Assembly: GCA_947482825.1 (NCBI GenBank)
Contig: CANKMT010000022.1
Location: 1 to 59,631 of the forward strand
Direction of reading: 5' to 3'
From: Betaproteobacteria bacterium
GTDB lineage: Bacteria > Pseudomonadota > Gammaproteobacteria > Burkholderiales > SG8-39
Length of the DNA stretch: 59,631 bases
A model generated the notes under the pieces. It searched no databases. It saw only the letters and a program-made list of their open reading frames with translations, and was not told the origin of the DNA. Of this stretch, positions 36,891 through 45,678 are shown piece after piece (the stretch's first letter is position 1; each line of letters starts with the position of its first letter). Made by a program: the position numbers and the translations under genes.

Positions 36891-37321
36891 CATTTGCGCC
36901 CCCGCTTTTCGAGGTTCTCGAGATAGGCGTTCGCATCCGGCGGGGCCGCATCCCGCTGCGCGCGCCACACCATCTCGGCAAGGCAGTCGACGGCCTGGTG
37001 CAGCGCCGCGTGCCGGTCGCCGGCGCGTTCCAGGAGTCCGGCAAAGCGCGCCACCACGCCGGCGGGCTGATCGATCGACAGCTGCTCCTCGAAAGCGAGG
37101 TGCAGGCTCATGTGCAGGAAAGGGTTGGTTTCGCCATGCTCCGGAAAGTACGCCTGCTCGCGGTAGCGTTCGGGGTCATCCAGCACCGGGTGGTACTCGG
37201 GATGCTGAAGCGCCACTTCGAGGGCGATCGTCTCGAGCCCCTCGAGCGGTTCCGATGCCCGGTACTTTCGCCAGGTCGCGAAGAAGAAATCGCGAACCTG
37301 GTCGCGGGTCGGGTTGAACAT
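36890..37321 (-). CDS. DUF1841 family protein
   Basis: A 143-residue protein from ATG 37321 (MFNPTRDQVRDFFFATWRKY). This opening, the LEGLETIALEVALQHPEYHPVLDD block and FLHMSLHLAFEEQLSIDQP are typical of DUF1841, which is largely confined to beta- and gammaproteobacteria. Conserved His and Glu residues in HMSLHLAFEEQ suggest a metal site, but no function is known. It ends the leftward pyrD-ferredoxin-nth cluster, 14 bp after nth. Confidence 0.85.
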   Translation of the reverse strand: MFNPTRDQVRDFFFATWRKYRASEPLEGLETIALEVALQHPEYHPVLDDPERYREQAYFPEHGETNPFLHMSLHLAFEEQLSIDQPAGVVARFAGLLERAGDRHAALHQAVDCLAEMVWRAQRDAAPPDANAYLENLEKRGRK

Positions 37322-37335
37322 CGCCGGCCGCCCCG

Positions 37336-37971
37336 TCAGGCCTTGGTCTTCGGCCGGTACTCGCACAGGTCGCGGATCACGCATTCCGGGCAGTTGGGCT
37401 TGCGTGCCATGCAGACATAGCGCCCGAGCAGGATCAGCCAGTGGTGCGCGTGCTGCTTGAACTCTTCAGGCGTGAACTTGTTGAGCTTTTCCTCGACGCG
37501 GAGCGGGTCCTTGCCCGGCGCGATGCCGGTACGGTTGGAGACCCGGAAGATGTGCGTGTCCACCGCGATGGTCGGCTGGCCGAACGCGATATTGAGCACG
37601 ACGTTGGCGGTCTTGCGGCCCACGCCCGGCAATGCCTCCAGCGCTTCGCGCGACGCCGGTACTCTTGCGCCGTGCTCCGCCATGAGGATCTTCGACAGGG
37701 CGATGACGTTCTTCGCCTTGGTCCGGAAAAGTCCGATGGTGCGGACGTACCCGGTGAGATTTTCCTCGCCGAGCTCTACCATCGCCGCAGGCGTATTCGC
37801 CACGGGATAGAGCTTCGCGGTGGCCAGGTTGACAGATTTGTCGGTCGCTTGCGCCGACAGCACCACGGCCACGAGCAGTTCATACGGCGAGCTGTATTCG
37901 AGTTCGGTGCGCGGCGAAGGGTCGAGTGCGCGCAAGCGGCTGAAGATCTCCCGGCGCTTGGAGGCGTTCAT
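37336..37971 (-). CDS. nth: Endonuclease III
   Basis: DNA glycosylase/AP lyase for oxidised pyrimidines, 211 residues from ATG 37971 ([13 protein letters not shown]). A helix-hairpin-helix [16 protein letters not shown] holds the catalytic lysine. The catalytic aspartate is in [11 protein letters not shown]. The [4Fe-4S] loop has the exact C-x6-C-x2-C-x5-C spacing at the C terminus ([17 protein letters not shown]). The ATG overlaps the TGA of the ferredoxin gene, so translation is coupled. Confidence 0.97.
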   Translation of the reverse strand: MNASKRREIFSRLRALDPSPRTELEYSSPYELLVAVVLSAQATDKSVNLATAKLYPVANTPAAMVELGEENLTGYVRTIGLFRTKAKNVIALSKILMAEHGARVPASREALEALPGVGRKTANVVLNIAFGQPTIAVDTHIFRVSNRTGIAPGKDPLRVEEKLNKFTPEEFKQHAHHWLILLGRYVCMARKPNCPECVIRDLCEYRPKTKA

Positions 37972-38342
37972 CCGGCGCTCCGGCTTCTGGCAGCGCGCTT
38001 GGCGCGTACACGCGCGATGGCCGCGAGCACGGTGCCGCGGCGCTCGCCCGGCGCGGCTGGGGCGATCGGGGCCTCGGAGAGCAGCCTCGCCTTGCGGTTG
38101 CGCGCGCGGCGACGGGCTGCGGCTGCGTCGGCCGGGCTCCATTCACGATGCGACGGTACGATCTCTATGCAATCGACAGGGCAGGGAGGCACGCAGAGGT
38201 TGCAGCCGATGCAGTACCGCTCGATGACGGTGTGCATCAGCGCGCGAGCACCGACGATGGCATCGACCGGGCAGGCTGCGATGCAGAGCGTACAACCAAT
38301 GCAGCGTTCCTCGTCGATTTCAACGACCGTGGTGCGCTTCAT
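37968..38342 (-). CDS. 2[4Fe-4S] ferredoxin, RsxB/RnfB-like without N-terminal region
   Basis: A 124-residue protein that begins at once with the ferredoxin fold: C-x2-C-x2-C-x3-CP twice ([24 protein letters not shown]), two complete cluster motifs. An unusual arginine-rich, Ala/Pro tail (about 75-124) follows. The ferredoxin domain is most like that of RsxB/RnfB of electron-transport complexes, but the N-terminal membrane helix and the first 4-Cys domain of those proteins are absent. Both ends overlap neighbours by ATGA (pyrD before, nth after). A link to cluster repair or reduction of Nth is tempting but only inferred. Confidence 0.88.
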   Translation of the reverse strand: MKRTTVVEIDEERCIGCTLCIAACPVDAIVGARALMHTVIERYCIGCNLCVPPCPVDCIEIVPSHREWSPADAAAARRRARNRKARLLSEAPIAPAAPGERRGTVLAAIARVRAKRAARSRSAG

Positions 38343-39343
38343 CCCTCGCGAGCCGCCTCGGCGCATTCGCCAACCAGCGCGGGGCCGCGGTAGATGAGGC
38401 CGGTGTAGAGCTGGACGAGCGAGGCGCCGGCCGCGAATTTTTCCTGCGCATCGGCGCCGCTGAGGATGCCGCCGGCGCCGATCAGGGGAATTTCTCCGCC
38501 CAGAGCCGTTGCGAGCGCCGCGAGGACGCGCGTTGCGCGTGCCCGGATCGGCGCGCCCGACAGGCCGCCTTGTTCGGTCGCGTGCTGCAGGCCCTCCACG
38601 CCGTCGCGTGAGGTCGATGTGTTGGTGGCGATCACCGCGTCCATCCGATGCGTCCGTACGGCCGCGGCGATATCCGCGATCTGGACATCGTCGAGGTCCG
38701 GCGCGACCTTGAGGGTCAGCGGAACGCGCCGGCCGTGCTGGTCGGCGAGCCGTTCGCGCGTTGCCGCGATCCGTCCTAGCAGCGCGTCGAGTTCCGTTTT
38801 TTCCTGCAGTCCGCGCAGGCCCTTCGTGTTCGGAGAGGAGATGTTGACCGTGACGTACGTTGCCGCGGTGTAGACCTTTTCGAGGCAGAACACGTAATCG
38901 TCGGCCGCCTTGTCCAGCGGCGTGTCGAAATTCTTGCCGATGTTGATGCCGAGGATGCCTCGCCATTTCGCTCGCGCGACATTGGCGAGAAACGCGTCCA
39001 CGCCGACGTTGTTGAAGCCGAAGCGATTGATGATCGCCTCGGCCTGCGGCAGCCGGAACAAGCGCGGCTTCGGATTGCCCGGCTGCGGGCGCGGCGTCAC
39101 CGTGCCGACCTCGACAAAACCGAATCCAAGCGCCGCCATGGCGTCGATGTGCTCCGCATTCTTGTCCAGGCCGGCGGCCAGGCCGACCGGGTTGGGGAAC
39201 TCTATTCCCATCACGCGCACCGGCTTCGGGGGCACCGCCGTACCGGTAAGGCCGGCGAACCAGTCGGCGCTCTTCAGCGTCAGTCGATGGGCGGTTTCGG
39301 GGTTGAGCGAAAAGAGGAGCGGGCGCAGCAGGCGATAGAGCAT
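38339..39343 (-). CDS. pyrD: Dihydroorotate dehydrogenase (quinone), class 2
   Basis: FMN enzyme oxidising dihydroorotate to orotate in pyrimidine synthesis, membrane-associated with quinone as acceptor. Its 334 residues have the class 2 N-terminal helix ([21 protein letters not shown]), [41 protein letters not shown], the [11 protein letters not shown] block with the catalytic serine, and [12 protein letters not shown] for the phosphate. First gene of a coupled run pyrD-ferredoxin-nth. Confidence 0.97.
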   Translation of the reverse strand: MLYRLLRPLLFSLNPETAHRLTLKSADWFAGLTGTAVPPKPVRVMGIEFPNPVGLAAGLDKNAEHIDAMAALGFGFVEVGTVTPRPQPGNPKPRLFRLPQAEAIINRFGFNNVGVDAFLANVARAKWRGILGINIGKNFDTPLDKAADDYVFCLEKVYTAATYVTVNISSPNTKGLRGLQEKTELDALLGRIAATRERLADQHGRRVPLTLKVAPDLDDVQIADIAAAVRTHRMDAVIATNTSTSRDGVEGLQHATEQGGLSGAPIRARATRVLAALATALGGEIPLIGAGGILSGADAQEKFAAGASLVQLYTGLIYRGPALVGECAEAAREG

Positions 39344-39411
39344 GGGCGCATTCTACCGCTGCGTGGGCCTGCGGCGAGATTCCATCGGCTTGGCCAGAAG
39401 ATGTATCGGTG

Positions 39412-39439
39412 TCGATACACAAACTACCCGAAGAGTCAA
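39412..39439 (-). promoter_or_regulatory. Candidate promoter of pyrD containing a repeated -35 block
   Basis: Minus-strand TTGACT (39434-39439), a 16-bp spacer and TATCGA (39412-39417), about 70 bp before the pyrD start. The 14-bp block around the -35 (CCGATATTGACTCT read leftward) recurs exactly at 46031-46044 ahead of the antitoxin-like gene. Confidence 0.4.
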
Positions 39440-39445
39440 TATCGG
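39432..39445. repeat. 14-bp repeat AGAGTCAATATCGG, copy 1
   Basis: Exact match to 46031-46044. In both places it forms the -35 portion of a leftward promoter-like element, before pyrD here and before the antitoxin-like gene there. Flanks are only loosely similar. Confidence 0.5.
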
Positions 39446-39488
39446 TGCGGGTCTCTGGACATAAATGTCGGACTTTCCAGAAAACGGG

Positions 39489-40226
39489 CTAAGTCGTGTC
39501 GCGCTCGTCCAGGCGGCGCCAGATCCCGCCCACGAAGCCCTCGATCGGCAGGAAGCGCGACTTGTAGGCCATCTTCGGGCTCTCGCGGATCCAGTAGCCC
39601 AGGTACAGGTACGGCAGGCCAAGCGCCTTGCACGCCTCGATCTGCGCGAGGATGTTGTAGGTGCCGAAGCTCGCGCCGCGTCGGTCGGGTTCGAAGAAAG
39701 TGTAGACCGAAGACAGCCCGTCGGGCAGGAAGTCGACGATCGAGACCATCACGAGCTGGCCCTGGTCGCGGAACTCCACCAGCCGGGTGTCGACCCTGCT
39801 CTGCAGGAGGAAGTGCGAATACTGGTCACGGCTGTCGTTGTCCATGCCGCCGCCCGAATGGCGCTTGGACTGATAGCGCAGGTAGAGGGCGTAGTGCTCG
39901 AGCCGGAACTTGAGCGGCTGGGTCTGCGAGGTCAGGCCTTCGTGCAGTTTCCATGCGCGCTTCTGGGCGCGCGCGGGGACGTACTCCGCCACAGGGATGC
40001 GCACGGGCACGCACGCGCGGCAGCTGTCGCAATGCGGGCGGTAGGTGAAGATTCCGCTGCGCCGGAAACCGGCACGGACAAGATCGCCGTAAAGGTCGGT
40101 ATTGATGAGGTGCGAGGGCGTGGCGACCTGCGAGCGTGCCATGCGTTCGGGCAGGTAGCTGCACGGGTACGGCGCGGTGACGTAGAACTGCAGTACTGCG
40201 TGCGGCAGGTCGTTCAGTCGGGACAT
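39489..40226 (-). CDS. bpt: Aspartate/glutamate leucyltransferase
   Basis: N-end-rule transferase that adds leucine from Leu-tRNA to proteins with N-terminal Asp or Glu, marking them for ClpAP. Its 245 residues match Bpt. It has the N-terminal [12 protein letters not shown] block, [14 protein letters not shown] with clustered cysteines, the [25 protein letters not shown] acyltransferase core and [16 protein letters not shown]. It overlaps the end of aat by 13 bp, giving a compact two-enzyme N-end-rule operon. Confidence 0.95.
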   Translation of the reverse strand: MSRLNDLPHAVLQFYVTAPYPCSYLPERMARSQVATPSHLINTDLYGDLVRAGFRRSGIFTYRPHCDSCRACVPVRIPVAEYVPARAQKRAWKLHEGLTSQTQPLKFRLEHYALYLRYQSKRHSGGGMDNDSRDQYSHFLLQSRVDTRLVEFRDQGQLVMVSIVDFLPDGLSSVYTFFEPDRRGASFGTYNILAQIEACKALGLPYLYLGYWIRESPKMAYKSRFLPIEGFVGGIWRRLDERDTT

Positions 40227-40939
40227 TGGGCCTCGTCAAGCCGCGTCGTTTTCCGGTCGGTATGCGCCCAGGACCCCGGCGGCTCGGCATAGTTTACCAA
40301 CGCGAAGAGCCTGCGCACAAAATCGCTGCGCTTTATTTCGCGCGCGCCAAGCGAGGCCAGGTGGCCGGTGTTCATCTGGCAATCGATCATCGGGAAACCC
40401 CTCGCGCGCAGCTCGCCGACCAGGGCGGCCAGCGCTACCTTCGATGCGTCGGTAGAGGTCGAGAACATCGACTCGCCGAAGAACATCCGGCCGATCGCCA
40501 TGCCGTAGAGGCCGCCGGCCAGCCTGCCTTCATGCCATGTCTCGAAACTGTGCGCGAATCCGAGCTGGTGCAGCCTGAGATAGGCGGCCTGCATCTCGGG
40601 CCCGAGCCATGTGCCCGGCTGGTTGTGCCGCGGCCCGGCGCAGCCTTCGAGCACCTGTCCGAATGCCGTGTCGATGCGTACCTCGTAGGCGCGGTTGCGG
40701 ACGCTCTTTGCAAGGGAGCGCGAAACCTTGAATTCCTCCGGGAAAAGCACCATGCGAGGATCGGGCGACCACCACAAAAGGGGATCGCCTTGCGAGAACC
40801 ACGGGAAGATCCCCCGGCGATAGGCGGCCAGCAGGCGCTCGGTCGAGAGGTCGGCGCCGGCGGCAAGCAAGCCATTCGGATGCCTGAGCGCTTTCTCGAC
40901 GCTGGGGAACGGCGAATCGTGCTCCAGCCAGGGGATCAC
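40214..40939 (-). CDS. aat: Leucyl/phenylalanyl-tRNA-protein transferase
   Basis: Transfers Leu or Phe to N-terminal Lys or Arg of substrate proteins, the companion of Bpt. It is 241 residues with [62 protein letters not shown] and [17 protein letters not shown], all Aat signatures. It follows the Rieske gene by 21 bp on the same strand. Confidence 0.97.
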   Translation of the reverse strand: MIPWLEHDSPFPSVEKALRHPNGLLAAGADLSTERLLAAYRRGIFPWFSQGDPLLWWSPDPRMVLFPEEFKVSRSLAKSVRNRAYEVRIDTAFGQVLEGCAGPRHNQPGTWLGPEMQAAYLRLHQLGFAHSFETWHEGRLAGGLYGMAIGRMFFGESMFSTSTDASKVALAALVGELRARGFPMIDCQMNTGHLASLGAREIKRSDFVRRLFALVNYAEPPGSWAHTDRKTTRLDEAQCPD

Positions 40940-40960
40940 CGGCGGCCCTGGGGAGGCACG

Positions 40961-41662
40961 TCAGCAGCGGACCTGCTGGCGGCAGTAGTGGTCGAGCTCG
41001 GTGACCACGGCCGAGCCGGTGACCGGCCGGCGGACCGCGCCATTGTTCTCCAGGGCGAGCTTGAACTCGTACTTGGCGAAGAACTGGTTGAACATCTCGC
41101 CCCCGAGCGTGCCAACGGCGGCGAGCTCGTCGGTCTTCGGGTCGTGCTCCAGCAGGATGGCTGCCAGCGGCTGCGGTGCAGGGCCGGCCACGACGCGCCC
41201 TCCGGCGGCCGGATCGTATTGGCTGTGCTCGGCGCAGCAGTGGATGACCTCGGCTTGCTTGTTCTGCGTGCCAGCTTCGGCGCGATAGCTGATGAAACTG
41301 ATCTGCCGGGTCGGATACGCGAGCTGGTGGGCGCAGATCGCCGAATAGGCCACGATCGAGCCGGCACGGCCGACACCGCCGGTCCATTCATAGCTCTCGT
41401 TGCCGGCGGTCTTGAGCTGCGTCCTCGTGCGCGCCGGCTTGCCCAGATTGATCAGGAAGCAGGGTGTCGTCGCATAGGGATAGTGGAAGATCAGGTTCTT
41501 TCGCGCGGGCAGCTTCGAAGCCAGCAGCGGCTTGTTGCCGGCGTCAAGCAGTCTGGCCCGCGCATACATGCGAACCTGGGGGCTCTGCGCGGCGAGGCCC
41601 GAAGGGAAACCGCCGGCGGCGAGTCCCGAGGCGCAAAGCCGGATGAAGTCGCGGCGTTCCAC
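40961..41662 (-). CDS. Tat-exported Rieske [2Fe-2S] protein
   Basis: A 233-residue protein beginning MERRDFIRLCASGLAAGGF, a twin-arginine signal with the RRDFIRL motif. Rieske ligands appear as C-x-H in AICAHQLAYP (about residue 110) and C-x2-H in HCCAEHSQYDP (about 143). The Gly/Pro loop GPAPQPLAAILLEHD after the second box matches Rieske folds. It is not a canonical bc1 subunit: no transmembrane anchor other than the signal, and no petB or petC neighbour. It lies 3 bp after the PhnD-like gene. Role unknown. Confidence 0.8.
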   Translation of the reverse strand: MERRDFIRLCASGLAAGGFPSGLAAQSPQVRMYARARLLDAGNKPLLASKLPARKNLIFHYPYATTPCFLINLGKPARTRTQLKTAGNESYEWTGGVGRAGSIVAYSAICAHQLAYPTRQISFISYRAEAGTQNKQAEVIHCCAEHSQYDPAAGGRVVAGPAPQPLAAILLEHDPKTDELAAVGTLGGEMFNQFFAKYEFKLALENNGAVRRPVTGSAVVTELDHYCRQQVRC

Positions 41663-41665
41663 GCC

Positions 41666-42466
41666 TCACCAGACGCCCGGGTGGCGCTCGGCCTCTTCCT
41701 GAATCCCGTGGAACACTTCGTAGGAGGAGGGCTCGGGCACGGCGAATCGGCGCAAGAGCAGGGTGGCGCGGATGTCCGCAAGCTCACCTGCATGTTCCAC
41801 CGCCATGAAAGCTTTGCGCAGGCGCCCGACTGTATCGGGGTCGAGTGCCGCGGTGGCAATCAGCGGCGGCATCGGAGCGGCGTCGGTGACAGCGACGATG
41901 CGAACGTTGGCTGCGAAAGCCGGATCGTTATGCCGAAGCAGGTCGAACACGTAACCGTCGAGCGGGCCGGCGTCGATGCGTCCATCGATCAGCGCCTGGA
42001 TGATGCCTCGAGCGTTGACCAGCTCGCCGACCACTTTCCTGTACAAGGGCCCTCCATCGGCTTTGCGGAACTTGAGCAGGTGCCGGCGCAGCGCCACGCA
42101 CCCGGACATCGAATCGGTGAGCGTGTAGCCGATCACGTGCCCGAAGGTGTCCTCGAGCTTCATGAACGGTGAGTCCGCTCTGACCGCGATGTCGGAGAAA
42201 TAGACAGCGCGGTCGGCGTAGCGTTCCGGGGAGGGCACCGGCGCTGCGAGGAGGATCGGGCGCGGCTTGCGGTGCGCGTAGGGCAGCCCGCACATCATCG
42301 CGCACCCGAGGTCTGCGCGGGCCCAGAGGTCGGCGAGCGTAGCGGGCGGGTCCTGGTCGACGAACTCCATGCGCACATTGGCGTGCTCGAGGATCCACTC
42401 GAGTAATTCGCGCCACGCGGCTTTGGCCGCCGGGGCGACCGAATACATTCTTGCGTTGACGATCAT
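41666..42466 (-). CDS. PhnD-like solute-binding-fold protein lacking a signal peptide
   Basis: A 266-residue protein of the phosphate/phosphite/phosphonate receptor fold. Matches are MYSVAPAAKAAWRELLEWI, LADLWARADLGCAMMCGLPYA, GYTLTDSMSGCVALRRHLL and RIDAGPLDGYVFDLLRHNDP. The start ATG at 42466 is followed immediately by the mature fold, with no signal peptide or lipobox, so the protein is either cytoplasmic (a sensor rather than a transporter part) or the start is wrong. There are no ABC permease or ATPase genes nearby. It sits between TctC and Rieske genes. Confidence 0.75.
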   Translation of the reverse strand: MIVNARMYSVAPAAKAAWRELLEWILEHANVRMEFVDQDPPATLADLWARADLGCAMMCGLPYAHRKPRPILLAAPVPSPERYADRAVYFSDIAVRADSPFMKLEDTFGHVIGYTLTDSMSGCVALRRHLLKFRKADGGPLYRKVVGELVNARGIIQALIDGRIDAGPLDGYVFDLLRHNDPAFAANVRIVAVTDAAPMPPLIATAALDPDTVGRLRKAFMAVEHAGELADIRATLLLRRFAVPEPSSYEVFHGIQEEAERHPGVW

Positions 42467-42506
42467 GCGGGTTCCTTTGAGGGCATCGATTCAGCCTTGC
42501 GCGGGG

Positions 42507-43472
42507 TCAGTTGTCGATCTTGACGCCGGACTTGCGGATTGCGTCACCCCAACGCGTGTTCTCGGCGCGCAGCCGCCTGGCAAATTCCTCGGGTGTTCCG
42601 CCGACCGGATCGGCGCCGAGCGCGGAGAGCTTTTCCCTCACGTCGGCCAGTTGCAGGGCCTTGTTGGTGTCGGCCGCAATCCTTTGCACGATGTCGGGAG
42701 GCGTTCCGGCAGGGGCGAAGAACGCATACCATGCTGTCGCTTCGAACCCGGGATAGCCTTGCTCGGCGATCGTCGGGATATCGGGGGCGGCCGGGTGGCG
42801 CTGCAGGCTTGCCACGCCGATGGCTTTCAGCTTGCCTTGCTTGATGTTCGGCAGCGCCGATGACATCTGGCTGAAGAACATGGTGACCTGTCCTCCCATG
42901 ACATCATTCACCGCGGGGCCGGTGCCTTTGTAGGCCACGTGGATCATGTCCAGGCCGGTCGTGGCCTTGAGCATTTCGCCGGCGATGTGCGGCGAGCTTC
43001 CCAGCCCCGGGGATGCAAAGCTGAGCTTGCCCGGATTCGCCTTGGACAGGGCAATGAGGTCCTTCACGTTTGTGGCCGGTACCGACGACCCCACAATGAG
43101 GACGTTTTGCACGGTGGCGAGCATGGTGACCGGCACGAAGTCCCTGGCGATGTCGTAAGGCAGTTTGGACTTGAGGTTCGGCAGCAGCACGGCGTTGCCG
43201 ACCGGCACCGTGACCAGCGTATAGCCGTCGGCCGGGGCTTTGGCGGCGAACTCCATCCCGATCAGCCCGTCGGCGCCGGGCTTGGCCTCGACGATCACCG
43301 GATGGCCCCAGGTCGCCTGCAGCTTGTCGCCGACCGCGCGCGACAGCAGGTCCGAAGGGCCGCCGGCGGCGAAGCAATTGATGATGCGAACCGGTTTGGA
43401 CGGCCACTGCTGCGCCAAGGCGTTCTGCCCGGCGAAAGCAGAGGCAAGGATGAGGGCGGCCAACAGCTTCAT
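42507..43472 (-). CDS. TctC/Bug-family periplasmic solute-binding protein
   Basis: Receptor of the tripartite tricarboxylate transporter class, 321 residues from ATG 43472 with a signal peptide (MKLLAALILASAFAGQNALA). Bug-family motifs are WPSKPVRIINCFAAGGPSDLL, GHPVIVEAKPGADGLIGMEF, KLSFASPGLGSSPHIAGEM, YKGTGPAVNDVMGGQV and PTIAEQGYPGFEA. No TctA or TctB permease lies nearby, as is common for the expanded Bug sets of Burkholderiales. It is downstream of the ornithine cyclodeaminase-like gene on the same strand (80-bp gap), hinting at a shared substrate. Confidence 0.93.
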   Translation of the reverse strand: MKLLAALILASAFAGQNALAQQWPSKPVRIINCFAAGGPSDLLSRAVGDKLQATWGHPVIVEAKPGADGLIGMEFAAKAPADGYTLVTVPVGNAVLLPNLKSKLPYDIARDFVPVTMLATVQNVLIVGSSVPATNVKDLIALSKANPGKLSFASPGLGSSPHIAGEMLKATTGLDMIHVAYKGTGPAVNDVMGGQVTMFFSQMSSALPNIKQGKLKAIGVASLQRHPAAPDIPTIAEQGYPGFEATAWYAFFAPAGTPPDIVQRIAADTNKALQLADVREKLSALGADPVGGTPEEFARRLRAENTRWGDAIRKSGVKIDN

Positions 43473-43552
43473 TCGAATTCTCCATTTGTGGATGGCGGCC
43501 GGCGCGCTTTGGCACGCCGGAAATCGCACGCAATCAACATACCAGAAAGGGC

Positions 43553-44554
43553 CTACCGGTAACGCAGCCGCTGGCCGATTCCCAGGCGCTTGGCTTTCTC
43601 CAGCATTGCCGCGCCCAGCGCGATGTCGGATAGCGGCAGGCCCCGGTGCCAGAAGAGGATGGTTTCCCGGTCGTTTTCGCGCCCGGATTTTTTCCCGGCG
43701 ACGATCTGGCCAAGCTCGGCGTGCAGGGTTTGCTCCGAGAGTTTTCCCGCATCGACATGGGCGCGCAGCGAACCGAAAGGCCCGGAGCGGGCCTGGCCCC
43801 AGTCGTCCATCACCATCTTGTCCATGATGTCCGTGAGCGAAAGCTCGATTGCGCTCATGGTTCCGTAAGGCATCACGAGCGCGCCCTTCTTGATCCACGA
43901 GGTTTTCAACATCGGCGCGGGCTTGGTGAGGCGCGAGGCTTCGACGACTATATCGGCGCCGCGTACGCAGGATTCCCAATCGGCGGTGACGATGATTTCG
44001 CGGCCAAGGTCCTTCCGCAGTTGCGCGCCGAATGCATTGCGGCTTTCCGGGCGGCGCGAATGGACGCGGATTTCCTTGAGGTCAAACAGGTGGTTGAGCA
44101 GGCGCACGTTCCAGTAGGCCGTGCCGCGCGCGCCGACGTGCCCGAGGACTCGGCTCGACTTGCGCGCAAGGTACTTGGCGCCGAGCGCGGTGACGGCGCC
44201 GGTACGCATGTCGGTGATCACCGAAGCGTCGATCATCGCGATCGGCGAACCGTTTTTCGGGTCGGCGAGGTAGAGCATCGCAAGCTCCGAGGGAAGGCCA
44301 ATCTTGTAATTCTCGTAGAAATCGCCGACGACCTTTACGCCCGCTATGCCAAGCGGATTGATGTACCCGCGCAGCACGTTGAAGTGGCCCGGGTAGGTCT
44401 TGTCCGGGACGAGGTGCATGCGCGGCTCGATCACGGTCTGGCCGAGCCCCTGCGCACGCAGACCCTCCTCGACGGCATCGAGGATTTCCTGGTCGGTCAT
44501 CGCCAGCGCCTCGATATCCGGCGCGTTCAGGTAGTGCAGGTGGATTTGATTCAT
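43553..44554 (-). CDS. Ornithine cyclodeaminase / mu-crystallin family protein A
   Basis: NAD(P)-dependent enzyme of 333 residues from ATG 44554 (MNQIHLHYLNAPDIEAL). The family holds ornithine and alanine dehydrogenases, ketimine reductases and opine-type enzymes. It shows the substrate-Arg/Lys region PRMHLVPDKTYPGHFNVL, GLPSELAMLYL, DMRTGAVTALGAKYLA, the nucleotide fold GHVGARGTAYWNVRLL with EIRVHSRRPES, and GADIVVEAS. The catalytic-Asp region of ornithine cyclodeaminase is not obviously conserved, so the substrate is open. It is divergent from its paralogue, with 89 bp between starts. Confidence 0.88.
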   Translation of the reverse strand: MNQIHLHYLNAPDIEALAMTDQEILDAVEEGLRAQGLGQTVIEPRMHLVPDKTYPGHFNVLRGYINPLGIAGVKVVGDFYENYKIGLPSELAMLYLADPKNGSPIAMIDASVITDMRTGAVTALGAKYLARKSSRVLGHVGARGTAYWNVRLLNHLFDLKEIRVHSRRPESRNAFGAQLRKDLGREIIVTADWESCVRGADIVVEASRLTKPAPMLKTSWIKKGALVMPYGTMSAIELSLTDIMDKMVMDDWGQARSGPFGSLRAHVDAGKLSEQTLHAELGQIVAGKKSGRENDRETILFWHRGLPLSDIALGAAMLEKAKRLGIGQRLRYR

Positions 44555-44643
44555 TTTTTCGGTGGGATTTCGCTCTGCGTGGTCCGTGCTGGTGGCGGGC
44601 AAGTTAGCATCCCGGCTCCTGCCCGTCCACGCCCGGAGCGAAC
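44555..44643. promoter_or_regulatory. Shared intergenic promoter region of the divergent cyclodeaminase paralogues
   Basis: The 89 bp between the two start codons must hold the promoters of both genes. I see no strong sigma70 hexamer pair in either direction and no clear operator palindrome; the assignment rests on gene arrangement only. Confidence 0.35.
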
Positions 44644-45660
44644 ATGCAAAGCCGAACCATCAACGTGCGCCTGTTGAGCCGTGCCCAGGTCGAAGCGCTC
44701 AGCCCCGGACCGGATGACCTCATCGAAGTGGTCGCCTCGGGCCTCGCCGCGCACGGGCGCAAAGAGGTCGTGCAGCCGCCCAAGGGGCACTTGCACCTGG
44801 ACCATGTGATGAACGGGCATTTCAATATCCTTTCGGCCTGGGTCGGCCCGATCAACCGGGCCGGCATCAAGGTGATCGGCGACTATGTCGAGAACTGGCG
44901 CCAGGGGCTGCCTTCGGAGGTCGGGATGCTCACGCTCTACGATCCGGCCATCGGGGTGCCTTTGTGCATCATGGATGCAACCAGCCTGACGTGGCGGCGT
45001 ACCGGCGCGGTCACCTGCGCAGGTGCGATGCATCTGGCGGCCAAGGATTCAACGATCGTTGCGCACATCGGCGCCCGCGGCACCGCCTTCGCCAACCTGC
45101 AGTTGCTCTCGCGCAAATTCAAGTTGCGGGAGATCCGCATCAACAGCGCGCGGCCCGAATCACGCGAGCGCCTCGTCGCGCGCGTCGAAGAGGAACTCGG
45201 CGTTCGTGCAAAGGCTTACGCGAGCGCTGCGGAGGCAATCGACGGCGCCGACATCGTGATCGAGGCGACGCGGCTGGAGAAACCCGAGGTGCTGATCCCG
45301 AACTACGCGGTGAAGAAGGGAGCGCTGGTCGTGACCTACGGCTGGATGATGGCGCTGGACCCTCAGGTGGTGACCGGGGCGTCCAAGGTCGTCGTCGATG
45401 ACTGGGCGCAATGCAAGGTCGGCGGCGCGCTGCATCCGATGATCGTGGATGGGCGGCTGAGCGAGAAGAACGTGCACGCAGAGATCGGCCAGATCGTCGC
45501 GGGGCTGAAGCCCGGGCGCGAGGCGGGTGACGGCACGATCGTGTTCTGGCACCGCGGCTTCGCGGTCAGCGACGTGGTGCTGGGGAACTGGATCTACGAG
45601 CGCGCCCTGAAGGAGGGAGTGGGCACGCTGTTCCCGCTGCTGGAGGCGGGGGAGGAGTAG
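44644..45660 (+). CDS. Ornithine cyclodeaminase / mu-crystallin family protein B
   Basis: Paralogue of the divergent neighbour, 338 residues. Shared blocks in the same order are GHFNILSAW, GIKVIGDYVENWRQGLPSE, RRTGAVTCAGAMHLAAK, HIGARGTAFANLQLL, INSARPESRE, GADIVIEATRLEKPE, KKGALVVTYG, VVDDWAQ, HAEIGQIVAG and TIVFWHRGF. The C-terminal FWHRG block is present in both and marks a distinct subfamily. The nucleotide-binding loop is intact. It probably acts on a related substrate or forms a mixed oligomer with protein A (inference). Its stop is 18 bp from the convergent antitoxin-like gene. Confidence 0.88.
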   Translation: MQSRTINVRLLSRAQVEALSPGPDDLIEVVASGLAAHGRKEVVQPPKGHLHLDHVMNGHFNILSAWVGPINRAGIKVIGDYVENWRQGLPSEVGMLTLYDPAIGVPLCIMDATSLTWRRTGAVTCAGAMHLAAKDSTIVAHIGARGTAFANLQLLSRKFKLREIRINSARPESRERLVARVEEELGVRAKAYASAAEAIDGADIVIEATRLEKPEVLIPNYAVKKGALVVTYGWMMALDPQVVTGASKVVVDDWAQCKVGGALHPMIVDGRLSEKNVHAEIGQIVAGLKPGREAGDGTIVFWHRGFAVSDVVLGNWIYERALKEGVGTLFPLLEAGEE

Positions 45661-45678
45661 GAACTTTGAGCCTATTGG

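Noticed and set aside
38343-39422. Upstream extension of the ferredoxin frame through pyrD
   Set aside because: Out of frame with pyrD, which is complete; ferredoxin fold begins at ATG 38342.
40226-42172. 648-codon plus-strand frame opposite aat, Rieske and PhnD-like genes
   Set aside because: Reverse shadow over three real genes; no domain recognised.
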